From contig NZ_CP128361.1 of the NCBI RefSeq assembly GCF_030345075.1, positions 1,364,001 through 1,428,000 on the forward strand: a stretch of DNA of 64,000 nt, written 5' to 3'. Origin of the DNA: Solwaraspora sp. WMMA2065. GTDB lineage: Bacteria > Actinomycetota > Actinomycetes > Mycobacteriales > Micromonosporaceae. Shown here piece by piece: positions 37,038 through 45,640 of this stretch; position 1 is the stretch's first letter; every line of letters begins with the position of its first letter. Under the pieces are notes generated by a model, which saw only the letters and a list, made by a program, of their open reading frames with translations, was not told the origin of the DNA and ran no database searches. Made by a program: the position numbers and the translations under genes.

Positions 37038-38555
37038 ATGAGTGTGCGGCGGATCATGGGCACCGAGGTGGAGTACGGCATCTCCGTGCCCGGCCAGCCC
37101 GGAGCCAACCCGATGGTCACCTCCTCACAGGTGGTCAACGCCTACGGTGCCCGACCCGAACTGAACCGGGGCGGCCGGGCCCGGTGGGACTACGAGGAGG
37201 AATCGCCGCTACGTGACGCCCGCGGCTTCACCTACTCGGGGGCCGCCTACGACCCGGCGGAGGCCCTCGCCGACGAGGATCTCGGCCTGGCCAACGTGAT
37301 CCTCACCAACGGTGCCCGGCTCTACGTCGACCACGCCCACCCCGAGTACTCCACCCCCGAGGTCACCAACCCGCTGGACCTGGTCCGGTGGGACAAGGCG
37401 GGGGAGCGGGTCATGGCGGAGGCGGCCCGCCGCGCGGCGACCATCCCCGGTTCGCACCCCATCCAGCTGTACAAGAACAACACCGACAACAAGGGCGCCA
37501 GCTACGGCTCCCACGAGAACTACCTGATGCGTCGGCAGACACCGTTCGCCGACATCGTGGCGTACCTGACGCCGTTCTTCGTCACCCGGCAGATCGTCTG
37601 CGGGGCGGGTCGGGTCGGCATCGGCCAGGACGGCTCCCAGACCGGGTTCCAGATCTCCCAGCGGGCCGACTTCTTCGAGGTCGAGGTCGGCCTGGAAACC
37701 ACGCTGAAGCGGCCGATCATCAACACCCGGGACGAACCGCACGCCGACGCCGACAAGTACCGCCGGCTGCACGTGATCATCGGCGACGCCAACCTTTCGG
37801 AGATCTCCACCTACCTGAAGGTCGGCACCACCTCGTTGATCCTGACCATGATCGAGGAGAAGGCGCTCGGCGCCGATCTCGGCATCGCCGACCCGGTGGC
37901 CGAGCTCAAGGCGGTGAGCCACGACCCGTCCCTGGCGCATCTGATGCGGCTGCGCGACGGCCGCCGGCTCACTGCGCTCGACCTGCAGTGGGCGTTCTAC
38001 GAACGGGCCAGGGCGTTCGTCGACGACCGGTACGGTACCGACCTCGACGAGGCCACGGCCGACGTGCTGGACCGCTGGGAGGACGTGCTCGACCGGCTGG
38101 GACGGGATGTGATGTCCTGCGCGCAGGAGCTGGACTGGGTCGCGAAGCTGCGGCTGCTCGACGGCTACCGGGAGCGGGAAGGGCTCACCTGGGCCTCGCC
38201 GAAACTGCAGCTGGTCGACCTGCAGTACGCCGACGTGAGGCCGGAGAAGGGCCTCTACCACCGCCTGGTGGGTCGGGGAGCGATGCGTACCCTGCTCGAC
38301 GACAGCGCCACCCGCGCCGCGATGGTCGAGCCGCCACCGGACACCCGGGCCTACTTCCGGGGCCGGTGCCTGGCGCAGTACGCCTCCGAGGTGGTCGCCG
38401 CCAGCTGGGACTCGGTCATCTTCGACGTGGGCCGGGAGTCGCTGGTCCGGGTGCCGATGATGGAGCCGGAGCGGGGGACTCAGGTCCACGTGGGCGACCT
38501 GTTCGACCGGTGCGCCAGCGCGAAGGACCTGCTGGAGGTGCTCACCGGAGGCTGA
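37038..38555 (+). CDS. dop: Depupylase/deamidase Dop
   Basis: 505 aa, a glutamine-synthetase-like carboxylate-amine ligase-fold enzyme that removes Pup from proteins and deamidates Pup-Gln where needed. The GTEVEYGIS motif carries catalytic Glu10; [17 protein letters not shown] carries the nucleophilic/base Asp98. The Dop-specific loop after position ~40 (about 35 residues longer than in Paf[11 protein letters not shown]...[10 protein letters not shown]) distinguishes it from the ligase, and [28 protein letters not shown] matches Dop. The ATG follows TGAGG. The next gene is pup, 101 bp downstream. Confidence 0.96.
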   Translation: MSVRRIMGTEVEYGISVPGQPGANPMVTSSQVVNAYGARPELNRGGRARWDYEEESPLRDARGFTYSGAAYDPAEALADEDLGLANVILTNGARLYVDHAHPEYSTPEVTNPLDLVRWDKAGERVMAEAARRAATIPGSHPIQLYKNNTDNKGASYGSHENYLMRRQTPFADIVAYLTPFFVTRQIVCGAGRVGIGQDGSQTGFQISQRADFFEVEVGLETTLKRPIINTRDEPHADADKYRRLHVIIGDANLSEISTYLKVGTTSLILTMIEEKALGADLGIADPVAELKAVSHDPSLAHLMRLRDGRRLTALDLQWAFYERARAFVDDRYGTDLDEATADVLDRWEDVLDRLGRDVMSCAQELDWVAKLRLLDGYREREGLTWASPKLQLVDLQYADVRPEKGLYHRLVGRGAMRTLLDDSATRAAMVEPPPDTRAYFRGRCLAQYASEVVAASWDSVIFDVGRESLVRVPMMEPERGTQVHVGDLFDRCASAKDLLEVLTGG

Positions 38556-38564
38556 GCCGGCCAG

Positions 38565-38581
38565 GTTCGCTTGGCGCGAAC
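38565..38581. promoter_or_regulatory. Perfect ClgR-type operator upstream of pup
   Basis: GTTCGC-TTGGC-GCGAAC matches the published ClgR consensus GTTCGC-N5-GCG and is in addition a perfect palindrome. It lies 9 bp after dop and 76 bp before the pup ATG. ClgR activates clp genes and related proteolysis genes in streptomycetes, corynebacteria and mycobacteria. Confidence 0.6.
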
Positions 38582-38656
38582 GTGGCCGACGCCGGCCGGT
38601 TCCGTCGCCACCGCGAGGTAAGTTTCACCTAGGCGATCGTGTGGAGGAGGCACCTG

Positions 38657-38872
38657 ATGGCTACCCGTGACAGCGGCGGTCAGTCCCAGTCCGGCAAGTC
38701 CCGCCGGGCCGAGGAAGTCGACGAGACGGTCACCGAGACGGATCCGGAGGCCGCGCAGCGGCACGCCGAGATCACCGAGGACGTCGATGACCTGCTCGAC
38801 GAGATCGACTCGGTGCTCGAAGAGAACGCCGAGGAGTTCGTCCGCGGCTACGTACAGAAGGGCGGCGAGTAG
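38657..38872 (+). CDS. pup: Prokaryotic ubiquitin-like protein Pup
   Basis: 71 aa from an ATG with a GGAGGAGG site. It is Glu/Asp-rich and disordered; the helical C-terminal half (DDLLDEIDSVLEENAEEFVRGYV) binds the Mpa coiled coil. It ends ...QKGGE. The terminal Glu (not Gln) means it can be ligated by PafA directly without deamidation by Dop. Pup is attached to lysines of target proteins as a degradation tag. It forms an operon with prcB and prcA; a ClgR-type operator precedes it. Confidence 0.97.
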   Translation: MATRDSGGQSQSGKSRRAEEVDETVTETDPEAAQRHAEITEDVDDLLDEIDSVLEENAEEFVRGYVQKGGE

Positions 38873-39003
38873 CTCGCCGGCGGTGAAGATCGCACCCACC
38901 GGGTGCGCACGCTAGTCTGCTTCAACACACCGGTGGCCTCGACCGGCGCCGTGCCGGCACGGGCGGCCCGGTCAGGCGATCACGTTATGCAGAGAGGGAC
39001 CAC

Positions 39004-39843
39004 GTGGCAGCGGGATTCGATCCATCCGGACGCCTTCCGGACGTGTTCACCAACGCGGGAACGTCCTCCTTCACCCAGTTCCTGGCGTCGGCCGCACCGG
39101 ATCTGCTGCCGGGGCGCCGCCCACTGCCGCCCGGGCTGTCCGCGGACGTCGGCCCGCACGCCACGACGATCGTCACGCTCGTCACCGCCGAAGGCGTGGT
39201 GATGGCCGGTGACCGCCGGGCGACAATGGGCAACCTGATCGCCAACCGGGACATCGAGAAGGTGCACCCCGCTGACGCCTACTCGCTGATCGGCATCGCC
39301 GGCACCGCCGGCATCGGCATCGAGCTGATGCGGCTGTTCCAGGTCGAGCTGGAGCACTACGAGAAGATGGAGGGCGCCGTCCTCTCCCTGGACGGCAAAG
39401 CGAACCGCCTCGCGTCGATGATCCGCAACAACCTCGGTGCCGCGCTGCAAGGGCTGGCCGTGGTGCCGCTGTTCGCCGGGTTCGACCTGGCCGCGACCGA
39501 TCCGGCCGAGGCCGGCCGGATCTTCAGCTTCGACGTCACCGGCGGTCCGTACGAGACCACCGGTTTCGACGCGATCGGCTCCGGGTCGCTGTTCGCGAAG
39601 GCGGCTCTGAAGAAGCGGTACCGTTCCGGGCTGAGTAGCGCCGACGCGGTCCGTCTCGCGGTGGAGGCGCTGTACGACGCCGCCGACGACGACACCGCCA
39701 CCGGCGGCCCGGATCTGACCCGCCGGATCTTCCCGGTGGTGATGACCGCGACGGCGGCCGGCACCCACCGGCTCACCGACGCCGAGTCGGCCCAGATCGC
39801 CGAGGCGGTCGTCGCCGCGCGTACCGAGAATCCGGGCGGCTGA
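39004..39843 (+). CDS. prcB: 20S proteasome beta subunit (catalytic)
   Basis: 279 aa from GTG. The N-terminal propeptide (about 53 aa) is cleaved before Thr54 in [25 protein letters not shown]; that Thr is the nucleophile, with conserved Asp/Lys around [14 protein letters not shown]. The rest is a standard Ntn-hydrolase beta sandwich ([36 protein letters not shown]). Fourteen copies form the inner rings. It is 131 bp downstream of pup, with prcA 67 bp later; this is the proteolytic chamber for pupylated proteins. Confidence 0.97.
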   Translation: MAAGFDPSGRLPDVFTNAGTSSFTQFLASAAPDLLPGRRPLPPGLSADVGPHATTIVTLVTAEGVVMAGDRRATMGNLIANRDIEKVHPADAYSLIGIAGTAGIGIELMRLFQVELEHYEKMEGAVLSLDGKANRLASMIRNNLGAALQGLAVVPLFAGFDLAATDPAEAGRIFSFDVTGGPYETTGFDAIGSGSLFAKAALKKRYRSGLSSADAVRLAVEALYDAADDDTATGGPDLTRRIFPVVMTATAAGTHRLTDAESAQIAEAVVAARTENPGG

Positions 39844-39910
39844 ACCCGCGAGCGCCGACTTGTCTCGTCCGCTGTAGTCGTTACCACCTGGTCGAAGGAG
39901 AGCCGCCGCC

Positions 39911-40765
39911 GTGGCAATGCAGTTTTACGCCTCGCCCGAGCAGATCATGCGGGACCGTTCCGAGCTCGCCCGCAAGGGCATCGCCCGGGGCCGTAGCGCG
40001 CTGGTGCTGAGCTTCGAGGGCGGTGTGCTGTTCGTCGCCGAGAATCTGTCCAGCGCCCTGCACAAGGTGAGCGAGATCTACGACCGGATCGGGTTCGCCG
40101 CCGTCGGCCGATACAACGAGTTCGAGAATCTGCGCCGGGCCGGGGTGCGGATGGCCGACCTGAACGGCCTCAGCTACGACCGTCGCGACGTGACCGGGCG
40201 GGCGCTGGCCAACGCGTACGCGCAGACCCTCGGGTCGATCTTCACCGAGCAGTCGAAGCCGTTCGAGGTGGAGATCTGCGTTGCTGAGGTCGGGCTGGAG
40301 CCGGCTGCTGACGAGATCTACCGGCTGACCTACGACGGCTCGGTCACCGACGAGCCGGGGTGGATGGCGATGGGCGGTCATGCCGAGACGATCGCCGGTG
40401 TGTTGCGAACCGACCATCGGGCCGACATGTCGCTGTCCGACGCCGTCGGGCTGGCGGTGCGGGCCCTCGCCGAAGTGGGCGGTGAGAACGGCGCGACCCG
40501 CAGCATCGCCGCCAACCAGTTGGAGGTGGCGGTGCTCGACCGCCGCCGCCGTGGCCGGACCTTCCGCCGGATCGCCGGCGCCGCGTTGACCGCGCTGCTC
40601 GACGGGGGTGCCGCCACCTCGGCGGACGAGCCCTCGTCGGCAGAAGCAGGCAGGTCCGGCGGTCCCCGGGTGCCCGAGTCGACGCCGGGAAAGCCGACTT
40701 CCTCGGCCGCCTCCGCCGACCTGGAGGATGCCGCCGGCGATTCGGGCCCCACCGAACAGGACTGA
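39911..40765 (+). CDS. prcA: 20S proteasome alpha subunit
   Basis: 284 aa from GTG with GAAGGAGA upstream. The N-terminal gating segment [29 protein letters not shown] and the alpha fold ([41 protein letters not shown]) match actinobacterial PrcA, which forms the outer rings and binds Mpa through its conserved pocket. The last ~50 residues (after [11 protein letters not shown]) are a Ser/Glu/Pro-rich disordered tail of no known role, longer than in some relatives. A small hairpin follows. Confidence 0.97.
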   Translation: MAMQFYASPEQIMRDRSELARKGIARGRSALVLSFEGGVLFVAENLSSALHKVSEIYDRIGFAAVGRYNEFENLRRAGVRMADLNGLSYDRRDVTGRALANAYAQTLGSIFTEQSKPFEVEICVAEVGLEPAADEIYRLTYDGSVTDEPGWMAMGGHAETIAGVLRTDHRADMSLSDAVGLAVRALAEVGGENGATRSIAANQLEVAVLDRRRRGRTFRRIAGAALTALLDGGAATSADEPSSAEAGRSGGPRVPESTPGKPTSSAASADLEDAAGDSGPTEQD

Positions 40766-40768
40766 CCG

Positions 40769-40786
40769 GGCGCGGTGTGCCGCGCC
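40769..40786 (+). terminator. Short GC-rich hairpin after prcA
   Basis: GGCGCGG-TGTG-CCGCGCC lies 3 bp after the prcA stop, between convergent genes. It is a small but perfect 7-bp stem. Confidence 0.5.
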
Positions 40787-40810
40787 AGGGCGGCGCTTCG
40801 GCCTGGTGCG

Positions 40811-41857
40811 TCACACCCAGTGTCGTACCGTCCGCCAGTACGCCGCCAGCATCGCGTTGAGTACCTTCCTGCCCGGCGGGTCGATCAGCGGGGTGTCCAG
40901 CCGATCGGCGAGGACTCGCATCCACACCCGGTCCGGGACGGTCCGCTCGGCCTGCAGCTGTGCCCGGCGCTGGCGCAGGTGACTGCGGTGCTGCCACAGC
41001 CACCGGTAGCCGCGGAGCTTGTCGGGCAGCCAGCCCTGTCGGGCGGCCAGCACCAGCACCGCCAACTCCAGAGCCAGCAGTGGCGGGCCGAGCAGCACCA
41101 GCGACCGCCCTCCCCACACCGTGGCCACGAACATCACTCGGTTGCGTTCGACAAGGTAGAACTTGAAGCTGTTGCGGCTGAACTCGTAGCGGTGCAGCGC
41201 CACCGCGTCCGGCACGTTGACCACTCGCAGCCCGACCCGCCAGGTTCTGATCGACAGGTCCGCGTCCTCGTGGTACGCGAAGTAGTGCGGGTCGAAGCCC
41301 CCCAGCCGGTCCCAGTGCGCCCGGCGGGTCATCAGGCAGGCACCCATCGCACCGGCGGTCTCGGTCGGTTCGGTGCGGGTCTCCCGCTCCCGGAATCCGC
41401 CGATCCAACTCAACCCGAGCACGTGCACCTCGTTGCCGCGAGAATTGAGCAGGTCCGGCTCGTCGGCCAGGCGGACCGCGCCGGCGGCGATGCCGACGCT
41501 CGGGTCCGCGAGCTCCTCCACCAGCCGGGCGACGGTGGTCGGCTCGACCACCGCGTCGCCGTTGACCAATGCCACGTACTCGCCGACGGCGGCGGCCACG
41601 CCGACGTTGCAGCCGGCGGAGAAGCCGACGTTGCGGCCGTCGCCGACCACCGTGACGCCGGGAACCTCACGCAGCACGGTGACATCGTCGGTGGTGCACC
41701 CGTTGTCGACCAACACCACGTCGACGTCGACCTTGACCGAGGCGAGCAGGGCTTCCACCGATCGGCGCAGCAGCGGTTCCGCGCCCCAGGCCAGCACGAC
41801 GGCACTGACCCGGGGCAGGCCGGACGGCGTACGGAATTCACTACTATTTTCCGACAT
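40811..41857 (-). CDS. Family 2 glycosyltransferase, probable rhamnosyltransferase
   Basis: 348 aa from an ATG with GGAGAG upstream. The GT-A fold is evident: VSAVVLAWGAEPLLRRSVEALL, VLVDNGC, GRNVGFSAGCNVGVAAAVGEYVALVNGDAVVEP (nucleotide/metal-binding region) and FAYHEDADLSIRTWRVGL. A hydrophobic stretch near 270-300 (LVLLGPPLLALELAVLVLAA) suggests membrane association. It is downstream of rmlB and rmlD on the same strand, so transfer of rhamnose from dTDP-rhamnose to a lipid-linked acceptor, as WbbL does in mycobacteria, is a reasonable inference. Confidence 0.85.
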   Translation of the reverse strand: MSENSSEFRTPSGLPRVSAVVLAWGAEPLLRRSVEALLASVKVDVDVVLVDNGCTTDDVTVLREVPGVTVVGDGRNVGFSAGCNVGVAAAVGEYVALVNGDAVVEPTTVARLVEELADPSVGIAAGAVRLADEPDLLNSRGNEVHVLGLSWIGGFRERETRTEPTETAGAMGACLMTRRAHWDRLGGFDPHYFAYHEDADLSIRTWRVGLRVVNVPDAVALHRYEFSRNSFKFYLVERNRVMFVATVWGGRSLVLLGPPLLALELAVLVLAARQGWLPDKLRGYRWLWQHRSHLRQRRAQLQAERTVPDRVWMRVLADRLDTPLIDPPGRKVLNAMLAAYWRTVRHWV

Positions 41858-41908
41858 GTCGGTTTCTCTCCTGGGCCGGGGGAATCCGGGCGCCTCTGAC
41901 GCGGCGTG

Positions 41909-41943
41909 CCTGTCCTGCCGGCTGGACCGGCGGCCCGGACAGG
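41909..41943 (-). terminator. Stem-loop between rmlD and the glycosyltransferase gene
   Basis: Outer arms CCTGTCC/GGACAGG with an inner GCCGG/CCGGC stem, adjoining the rmlD stop codon. It could be a partial terminator that lowers expression of the glycosyltransferase relative to rmlBD. Confidence 0.4.
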
Positions 41944-42828
41944 TCAGCCGCCGAACGCCGGGTCGCGCAACGCGGTGGAGAGCATGCTCCGCCAGTCTGC
42001 CATGACCGGTAGGCCGGCGCGCGCCCAACGTTGATGTCCGAGCACCGAGTACGTCGGTCGGGCGGCGGGCCGACGGAAGTTGGCACTGGTGGTGGGACGG
42101 ATCCGCGTCGGGTCGAGGCCGCGCAGCGCGAACGCCTCCCGGGCCAGCCCACACCAGGTCGTCTGCCCGCTCGCCGTTCCGTGGTAAAACCCGGCGCTCG
42201 CCGTGCCGGCGACCGCCGCCGCGGCGAGCGCGACCAGCTGGTTGGCCAGGGCGTACGACCAGGTCGGCTGACCATGCTGGTCATCGACGACCTCGAGGTG
42301 CTCCCGCTCGCCGGCCAGCCGCAGCATGGTCGCGACGAAGTTGGGTCCGTGTGCCCCGTAGAGCCACGCGGTCCGGACCACGTAGCCGCGCTCCGGCAGC
42401 AGCCGGGCGACGGCCTGTTCACCGACGAGCTTGCTGCGACCGTACGCGTTGACAGGTGAGGTCGGGGCATCCTCCGGGTACGGGGAGGTGCCGTCGCCGG
42501 CGAACACGTAATCGGTGGAGACGTGCACCAGGTGCGCCCCACGGTCGGCGCAAGCCTGGGCCAGATGCGCCACGGCGGTGCCGTTGACGGCGGTGGCGGC
42601 TTCCTCAGCCGCCTCCGCGCCGTCCACGTCGGTCCACGCTGCGGCGTTGATCACTACCTGATGCCCGTCGACGGCGGCAGCGACCGCCGCCGGGTTGGTG
42701 ATGTCCAAATCGGTACGGGTCAGCGCGGTCACCGACCGGGTGTCCGGGTGGTCGGCCAACGCGGCCAGCAGGTCCCGCCCCAGCATCCCACCGGCACCGG
42801 TGACCAGCCACCGGTCTGCGGCGGTCAC
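41944..42828 (-). CDS. rmlD: dTDP-4-dehydrorhamnose reductase RmlD
   Basis: 294 aa from a GTG that overlaps the rmlB stop by 3 bp. Rossmann NAD(P)-binding WLVTGAGGMLGRDLLAAL, short-chain dehydrogenase catalytic Tyr-x-x-x-Lys in YGRSKLVGEQAV, and INAAAWTDVDGAE, STDYVFAGDG and WLYGAHGPNFV as in RmlD. It performs the last step of dTDP-L-rhamnose synthesis. Length is normal for the family. Confidence 0.96.
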   Translation of the reverse strand: MTAADRWLVTGAGGMLGRDLLAALADHPDTRSVTALTRTDLDITNPAAVAAAVDGHQVVINAAAWTDVDGAEAAEEAATAVNGTAVAHLAQACADRGAHLVHVSTDYVFAGDGTSPYPEDAPTSPVNAYGRSKLVGEQAVARLLPERGYVVRTAWLYGAHGPNFVATMLRLAGEREHLEVVDDQHGQPTWSYALANQLVALAAAAVAGTASAGFYHGTASGQTTWCGLAREAFALRGLDPTRIRPTTSANFRRPAARPTYSVLGHQRWARAGLPVMADWRSMLSTALRDPAFGG

Positions 42829-43811
42829 GACGACGCCACAGGCTTCTTCAGCGGCTCCCACCAGGGCCGGTTCTCCCGGTACCAGCGGACCGTGTCGGCC
42901 AGTCCTTCGTCCAGCGTGACACTCGGGGTGTAGCCCAGCTCGTGGGAGATCTTGCTGATGTCCAGCGAGTAGCGCCGGTCGTGTCCCTTACGGTCGGTGA
43001 CCGGGACGACCCGTTCCCACCCCACCCCACAGGCGTCCAGTAGCCGGGCGGTGAGCTCCTTGTTGGTCAGTTCGGTCCCGCCGCCGATGTGGTAGACCTC
43101 GCCGGCGCGCCCGCCGGCGGCGACCAGCGTGATGCCCACGCAGTGGTCCCGCACGTGCAGCCAGTCCCGGACGTTGCCGCCGTCGCCGTACAGCGGCACC
43201 GTACCGCCGTCCAGCAGGTTGGTGACGAACAGCGGGATGACCTTCTCCGGGAACTGGTACGGCCCGTAGTTGTTGGAGCAGCGAGTCACCACGACGTCCA
43301 TGCCGTGTGTCCGGTGGTAGGCCAGGGCCACCAAGTCGGAGCCGGCCTTGGACGCGGAGTACGGTGAGTTCGGCGACAACGGCCAGTCCTCGGTCCACGA
43401 CCCTTCGTCGATCGACCCGTACACCTCGTCGGTCGAGACGTGCACGAACCGGTCCGTCCCGTGGCGCAGCGCCGCGTCGAGCAGAGTCTGGGTGCCCACC
43501 ACGTTGGTGGTCACGAACTCCGCGGCACCGGTGATCGACCGGTCAACGTGCGACTCGGCGGCGAAGTGCACCACCATGTCGTGTCCGGCGAGTGCTCGGT
43601 CGACGGCGGCGGCGTCGCAGATGTCCGCTTGGACGAAGGCAAACCGTGGGTCGTCACGGACCGGGGCCAGGTTGGCGAGATTGCCGGAGTAGGTCAGATT
43701 GTCCAGCACGGTCACCGTAGCCGGACTGACCGGGGCGTTCGGATCGGTGAGCAGCATCCGGACGAATTCGGATCCGATGAAGCCGGCACCGCCGGTGACG
43801 AGGACTCTCAC
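42825..43811 (-). CDS. rmlB: dTDP-glucose 4,6-dehydratase RmlB
   Basis: 328 aa, complete. NAD-binding motif MRVLVTGGAGFIGSEF, catalytic Thr/Asp/Glu region HVSTDEVYGSI, Tyr-x-x-x-Lys in YSASKAGSDLVALAYHRTHG, and SNNYGPYQFPEKVIPLF. It converts dTDP-glucose to dTDP-4-keto-6-deoxyglucose, the second step of rhamnose synthesis. It is the first gene of the minus-strand half of the rml locus, divergent from rmlA with a 207-bp shared control region. Confidence 0.97.
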   Translation of the reverse strand: MRVLVTGGAGFIGSEFVRMLLTDPNAPVSPATVTVLDNLTYSGNLANLAPVRDDPRFAFVQADICDAAAVDRALAGHDMVVHFAAESHVDRSITGAAEFVTTNVVGTQTLLDAALRHGTDRFVHVSTDEVYGSIDEGSWTEDWPLSPNSPYSASKAGSDLVALAYHRTHGMDVVVTRCSNNYGPYQFPEKVIPLFVTNLLDGGTVPLYGDGGNVRDWLHVRDHCVGITLVAAGGRAGEVYHIGGGTELTNKELTARLLDACGVGWERVVPVTDRKGHDRRYSLDISKISHELGYTPSVTLDEGLADTVRWYRENRPWWEPLKKPVASS

Positions 43812-43924
43812 AGGTCCGGGAGTCTACGGGACACCGGCGCCGTCGGCCCAGGGGATCGCCGGTGACGGCTTTCCGACGATGTCCTCGCCGGTCCCGGCAA
43901 TGGACTGGTGCACGACCGGCCGAG

Positions 43925-43953
43925 CGGATGTCGGACGAAGGGCCCGACATCCG
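43925..43953. promoter_or_regulatory. Inverted repeat in the rmlB-rmlA divergent region
   Basis: CGGATGTCGG and its exact complement CCGACATCCG, separated by 9 nt, lie 66 bp before rmlA and 114 bp before rmlB. It may be an operator for both directions or a leader hairpin in rmlB mRNA. Confidence 0.4.
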
Positions 43954-44006
43954 TGACCGGCCCGTAGAGGGAGCCCGTTGACGGTTGCTGTGGGTGGTTA
44001 GGCCGG

Positions 44007-44012
44007 TAGGCT
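44007..44012 (+). promoter_or_regulatory. -10 hexamer of rmlA (leaderless)
   Basis: TAGGCT followed by 6 nt and the GTG start. Confidence 0.55.
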
Positions 44013-44018
44013 CCCGCC

Positions 44019-44927
44019 GTGCGTGGAATCCTACTCGCTGGCGGTACCGGATCTCGGCTCTGGCCGATCACTCGCGCCGTGTCGAAACAGCTCATGCCGG
44101 TCTTCGACAAGCCGATGATCTACTACCCGCTCGCCACCCTGATCATGTCCGGCATCCAGGAGATCCTGGTCGTGACCACACCGGAGGATCAACCGCAGTT
44201 CCGACGACTGCTCGGCGACGGAGCGCAGTTCGGGCTGAGGCTGAGCTACCGGGCGCAGCCCCGGCCGGAAGGCATCGCCCAGGCATTCGTGCTCGGCGCG
44301 GACTTCATCGGCGATGAGTCCGTCGCGTTGATCCTTGGCGACAACATCTTCCACGGCATCGGTCTGGGCCGGAAGCTGTCCGACCACGCCGACCTCACCG
44401 GCGGCCTGATCTTCGCCTACCCGGTGGCCAACCCCGAGGCGTACGGCGTGGTCGACTTCGACGCCGCCGGCCGGGTCCTGTCGATCGAGGAAAAGCCGAA
44501 GCGGCCGCGGTCGCGCTATGCGGTGCCCGGCTTGTACTTCTACGACAACCAGGTGGTGGAGATCGCCGCAGGGCTGAAACCGAGCGACCGCGGCGAGCTG
44601 GAGATCACGGCGGTCAACGAGGCGTACCGCCGGGCCGGTCAGCTGTCGGTGACCGTGCTGGACCGGGGAACGGCCTGGCTGGACACCGGCACGTTCAATT
44701 CGATGATGCAGGCCGCCGAGTTCGTCCGGGTGATCGAGGAACGCCAGGGCATGAAGATCGGCTGCGTCGAGGAGTCCGCCTGGCGCGCCGGCCTGATCGA
44801 CGACGATCAGCTGTGCGCCCTCGCCGAGCCGCTGACCAAAAGCGGTTACGGCAGCTACCTGCTGAGCCTGATCGAGGAGCGCAACGACCACCGGTTGTCC
44901 GAAGCCGGTCCGGCCGAGGAGGCCTGA
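44019..44927 (+). CDS. rmlA: Glucose-1-phosphate thymidylyltransferase RmlA
   Basis: 302 aa from GTG. The nucleotidyltransferase signature [36 protein letters not shown] is intact, followed by [48 protein letters not shown] and [13 protein letters not shown]. It makes dTDP-glucose from glucose-1-phosphate and dTTP. The mRNA is probably leaderless. The stop overlaps the rmlC ATG (TGATG), giving a two-gene operon. Confidence 0.97.
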   Translation: MRGILLAGGTGSRLWPITRAVSKQLMPVFDKPMIYYPLATLIMSGIQEILVVTTPEDQPQFRRLLGDGAQFGLRLSYRAQPRPEGIAQAFVLGADFIGDESVALILGDNIFHGIGLGRKLSDHADLTGGLIFAYPVANPEAYGVVDFDAAGRVLSIEEKPKRPRSRYAVPGLYFYDNQVVEIAAGLKPSDRGELEITAVNEAYRRAGQLSVTVLDRGTAWLDTGTFNSMMQAAEFVRVIEERQGMKIGCVEESAWRAGLIDDDQLCALAEPLTKSGYGSYLLSLIEERNDHRLSEAGPAEEA

Positions 44928-45550
44928 TGAAGATCCGGGAGCTCGAGATCGAGGGCGCCTGGGAGGTCACCCCGCAGCAGCACGGTGACCCGCGCGGGCT
45001 GTTCATGGAGTGGTACCGCTTCGACCACCTGGCCGGGGCGGTCGGGCATCCGCTGCGGCTGGCCCAGGGCAACCTGTCGGTCTCGGCGTATGGCGTGGTC
45101 CGGGGCATCCACTTCGCCGACGTGCCGCCTGGCCAGGCCAAGTACATCAGCTGCGTACGGGGCGCGGTGGTCGACGTGATCGTGGACCTGCGGGTCGGTT
45201 CACCGACGTTCGGCCGGTGGACGGCGGTGCGGCTCGACGACGTGGACCGCCGCGCGGTCTACCTCAGCGAAGGACTCGGGCACGGGTTCTGCGCGATGTC
45301 CGACGACGCCACCCTGAACTATTTCTGTTCGACCACCTACAACCCGCGCGCGGAGCACGGCGTACATCCTCTCGACGCCGACCTGGCCATCGACTGGCCG
45401 GTCGCCGCGCCGCAGCTGTCCGCCCGCGACGATGCGGCCCCGACACTGGCCCAGGCCCGCGCCGACGGCCTGCTGCCGGACTACGGCCGCTGTCGGGAGT
45501 TCGCTGCCCGGCTCTCCGCCGGCGAGTCGCCGTACGCGCCTGGCCAATAA
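44927..45550 (+). CDS. rmlC: dTDP-4-dehydrorhamnose 3,5-epimerase RmlC
   Basis: 207 aa cupin epimerase. DPRGLFMEWYRFDHL, LAQGNLSVSAYGVVRGIHFADVPPGQAKYISCVRGAVVDVIVDLRVGSPTFGRW and LSEGLGHGFCAMSDDATLNYFCSTTYNP carry the active-site His, Lys, Asp and Tyr positions of RmlC. It epimerises C3 and C5 of the 4-keto sugar. With rmlA, rmlB and rmlD this gives a complete dTDP-L-rhamnose pathway. It is terminated by a strong hairpin before pafA. Confidence 0.96.
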   Translation: MKIRELEIEGAWEVTPQQHGDPRGLFMEWYRFDHLAGAVGHPLRLAQGNLSVSAYGVVRGIHFADVPPGQAKYISCVRGAVVDVIVDLRVGSPTFGRWTAVRLDDVDRRAVYLSEGLGHGFCAMSDDATLNYFCSTTYNPRAEHGVHPLDADLAIDWPVAAPQLSARDDAAPTLAQARADGLLPDYGRCREFAARLSAGESPYAPGQ

Positions 45551-45562
45551 CTCTGCGCGAAA

Positions 45563-45597
45563 GCGACCTGTCGGGCGTCGTTCGCCCGACAGGTCGC
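45563..45597 (+). terminator. Terminator hairpin after rmlC (15-bp perfect stem)
   Basis: GCGACCTGTCGGGCG and its exact complement with a 5-nt loop TCGTT, 12 bp after the rmlC stop. Confidence 0.8.
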
Positions 45598-45628
45598 CCG
45601 AGACTGACCACGGAGCCCTCGGGGCGGC

Positions 45629-45634
45629 TAATGT
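45629..45634 (+). promoter_or_regulatory. -10 hexamer of pafA (leaderless)
   Basis: TAATGT followed by 6 nt and the ATG. pafA therefore has its own promoter after the rml terminator. Confidence 0.6.
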
Positions 45635-45640
45635 CTGGTC

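Noticed and set aside
37003-37041. 12-codon leader frame before dop with TACGCT upstream
   Set aside because: The hexamer is only 4 nt from the ATG, unlike the 6-7 nt of leaderless genes, and dop has its own GAGG ribosome site.
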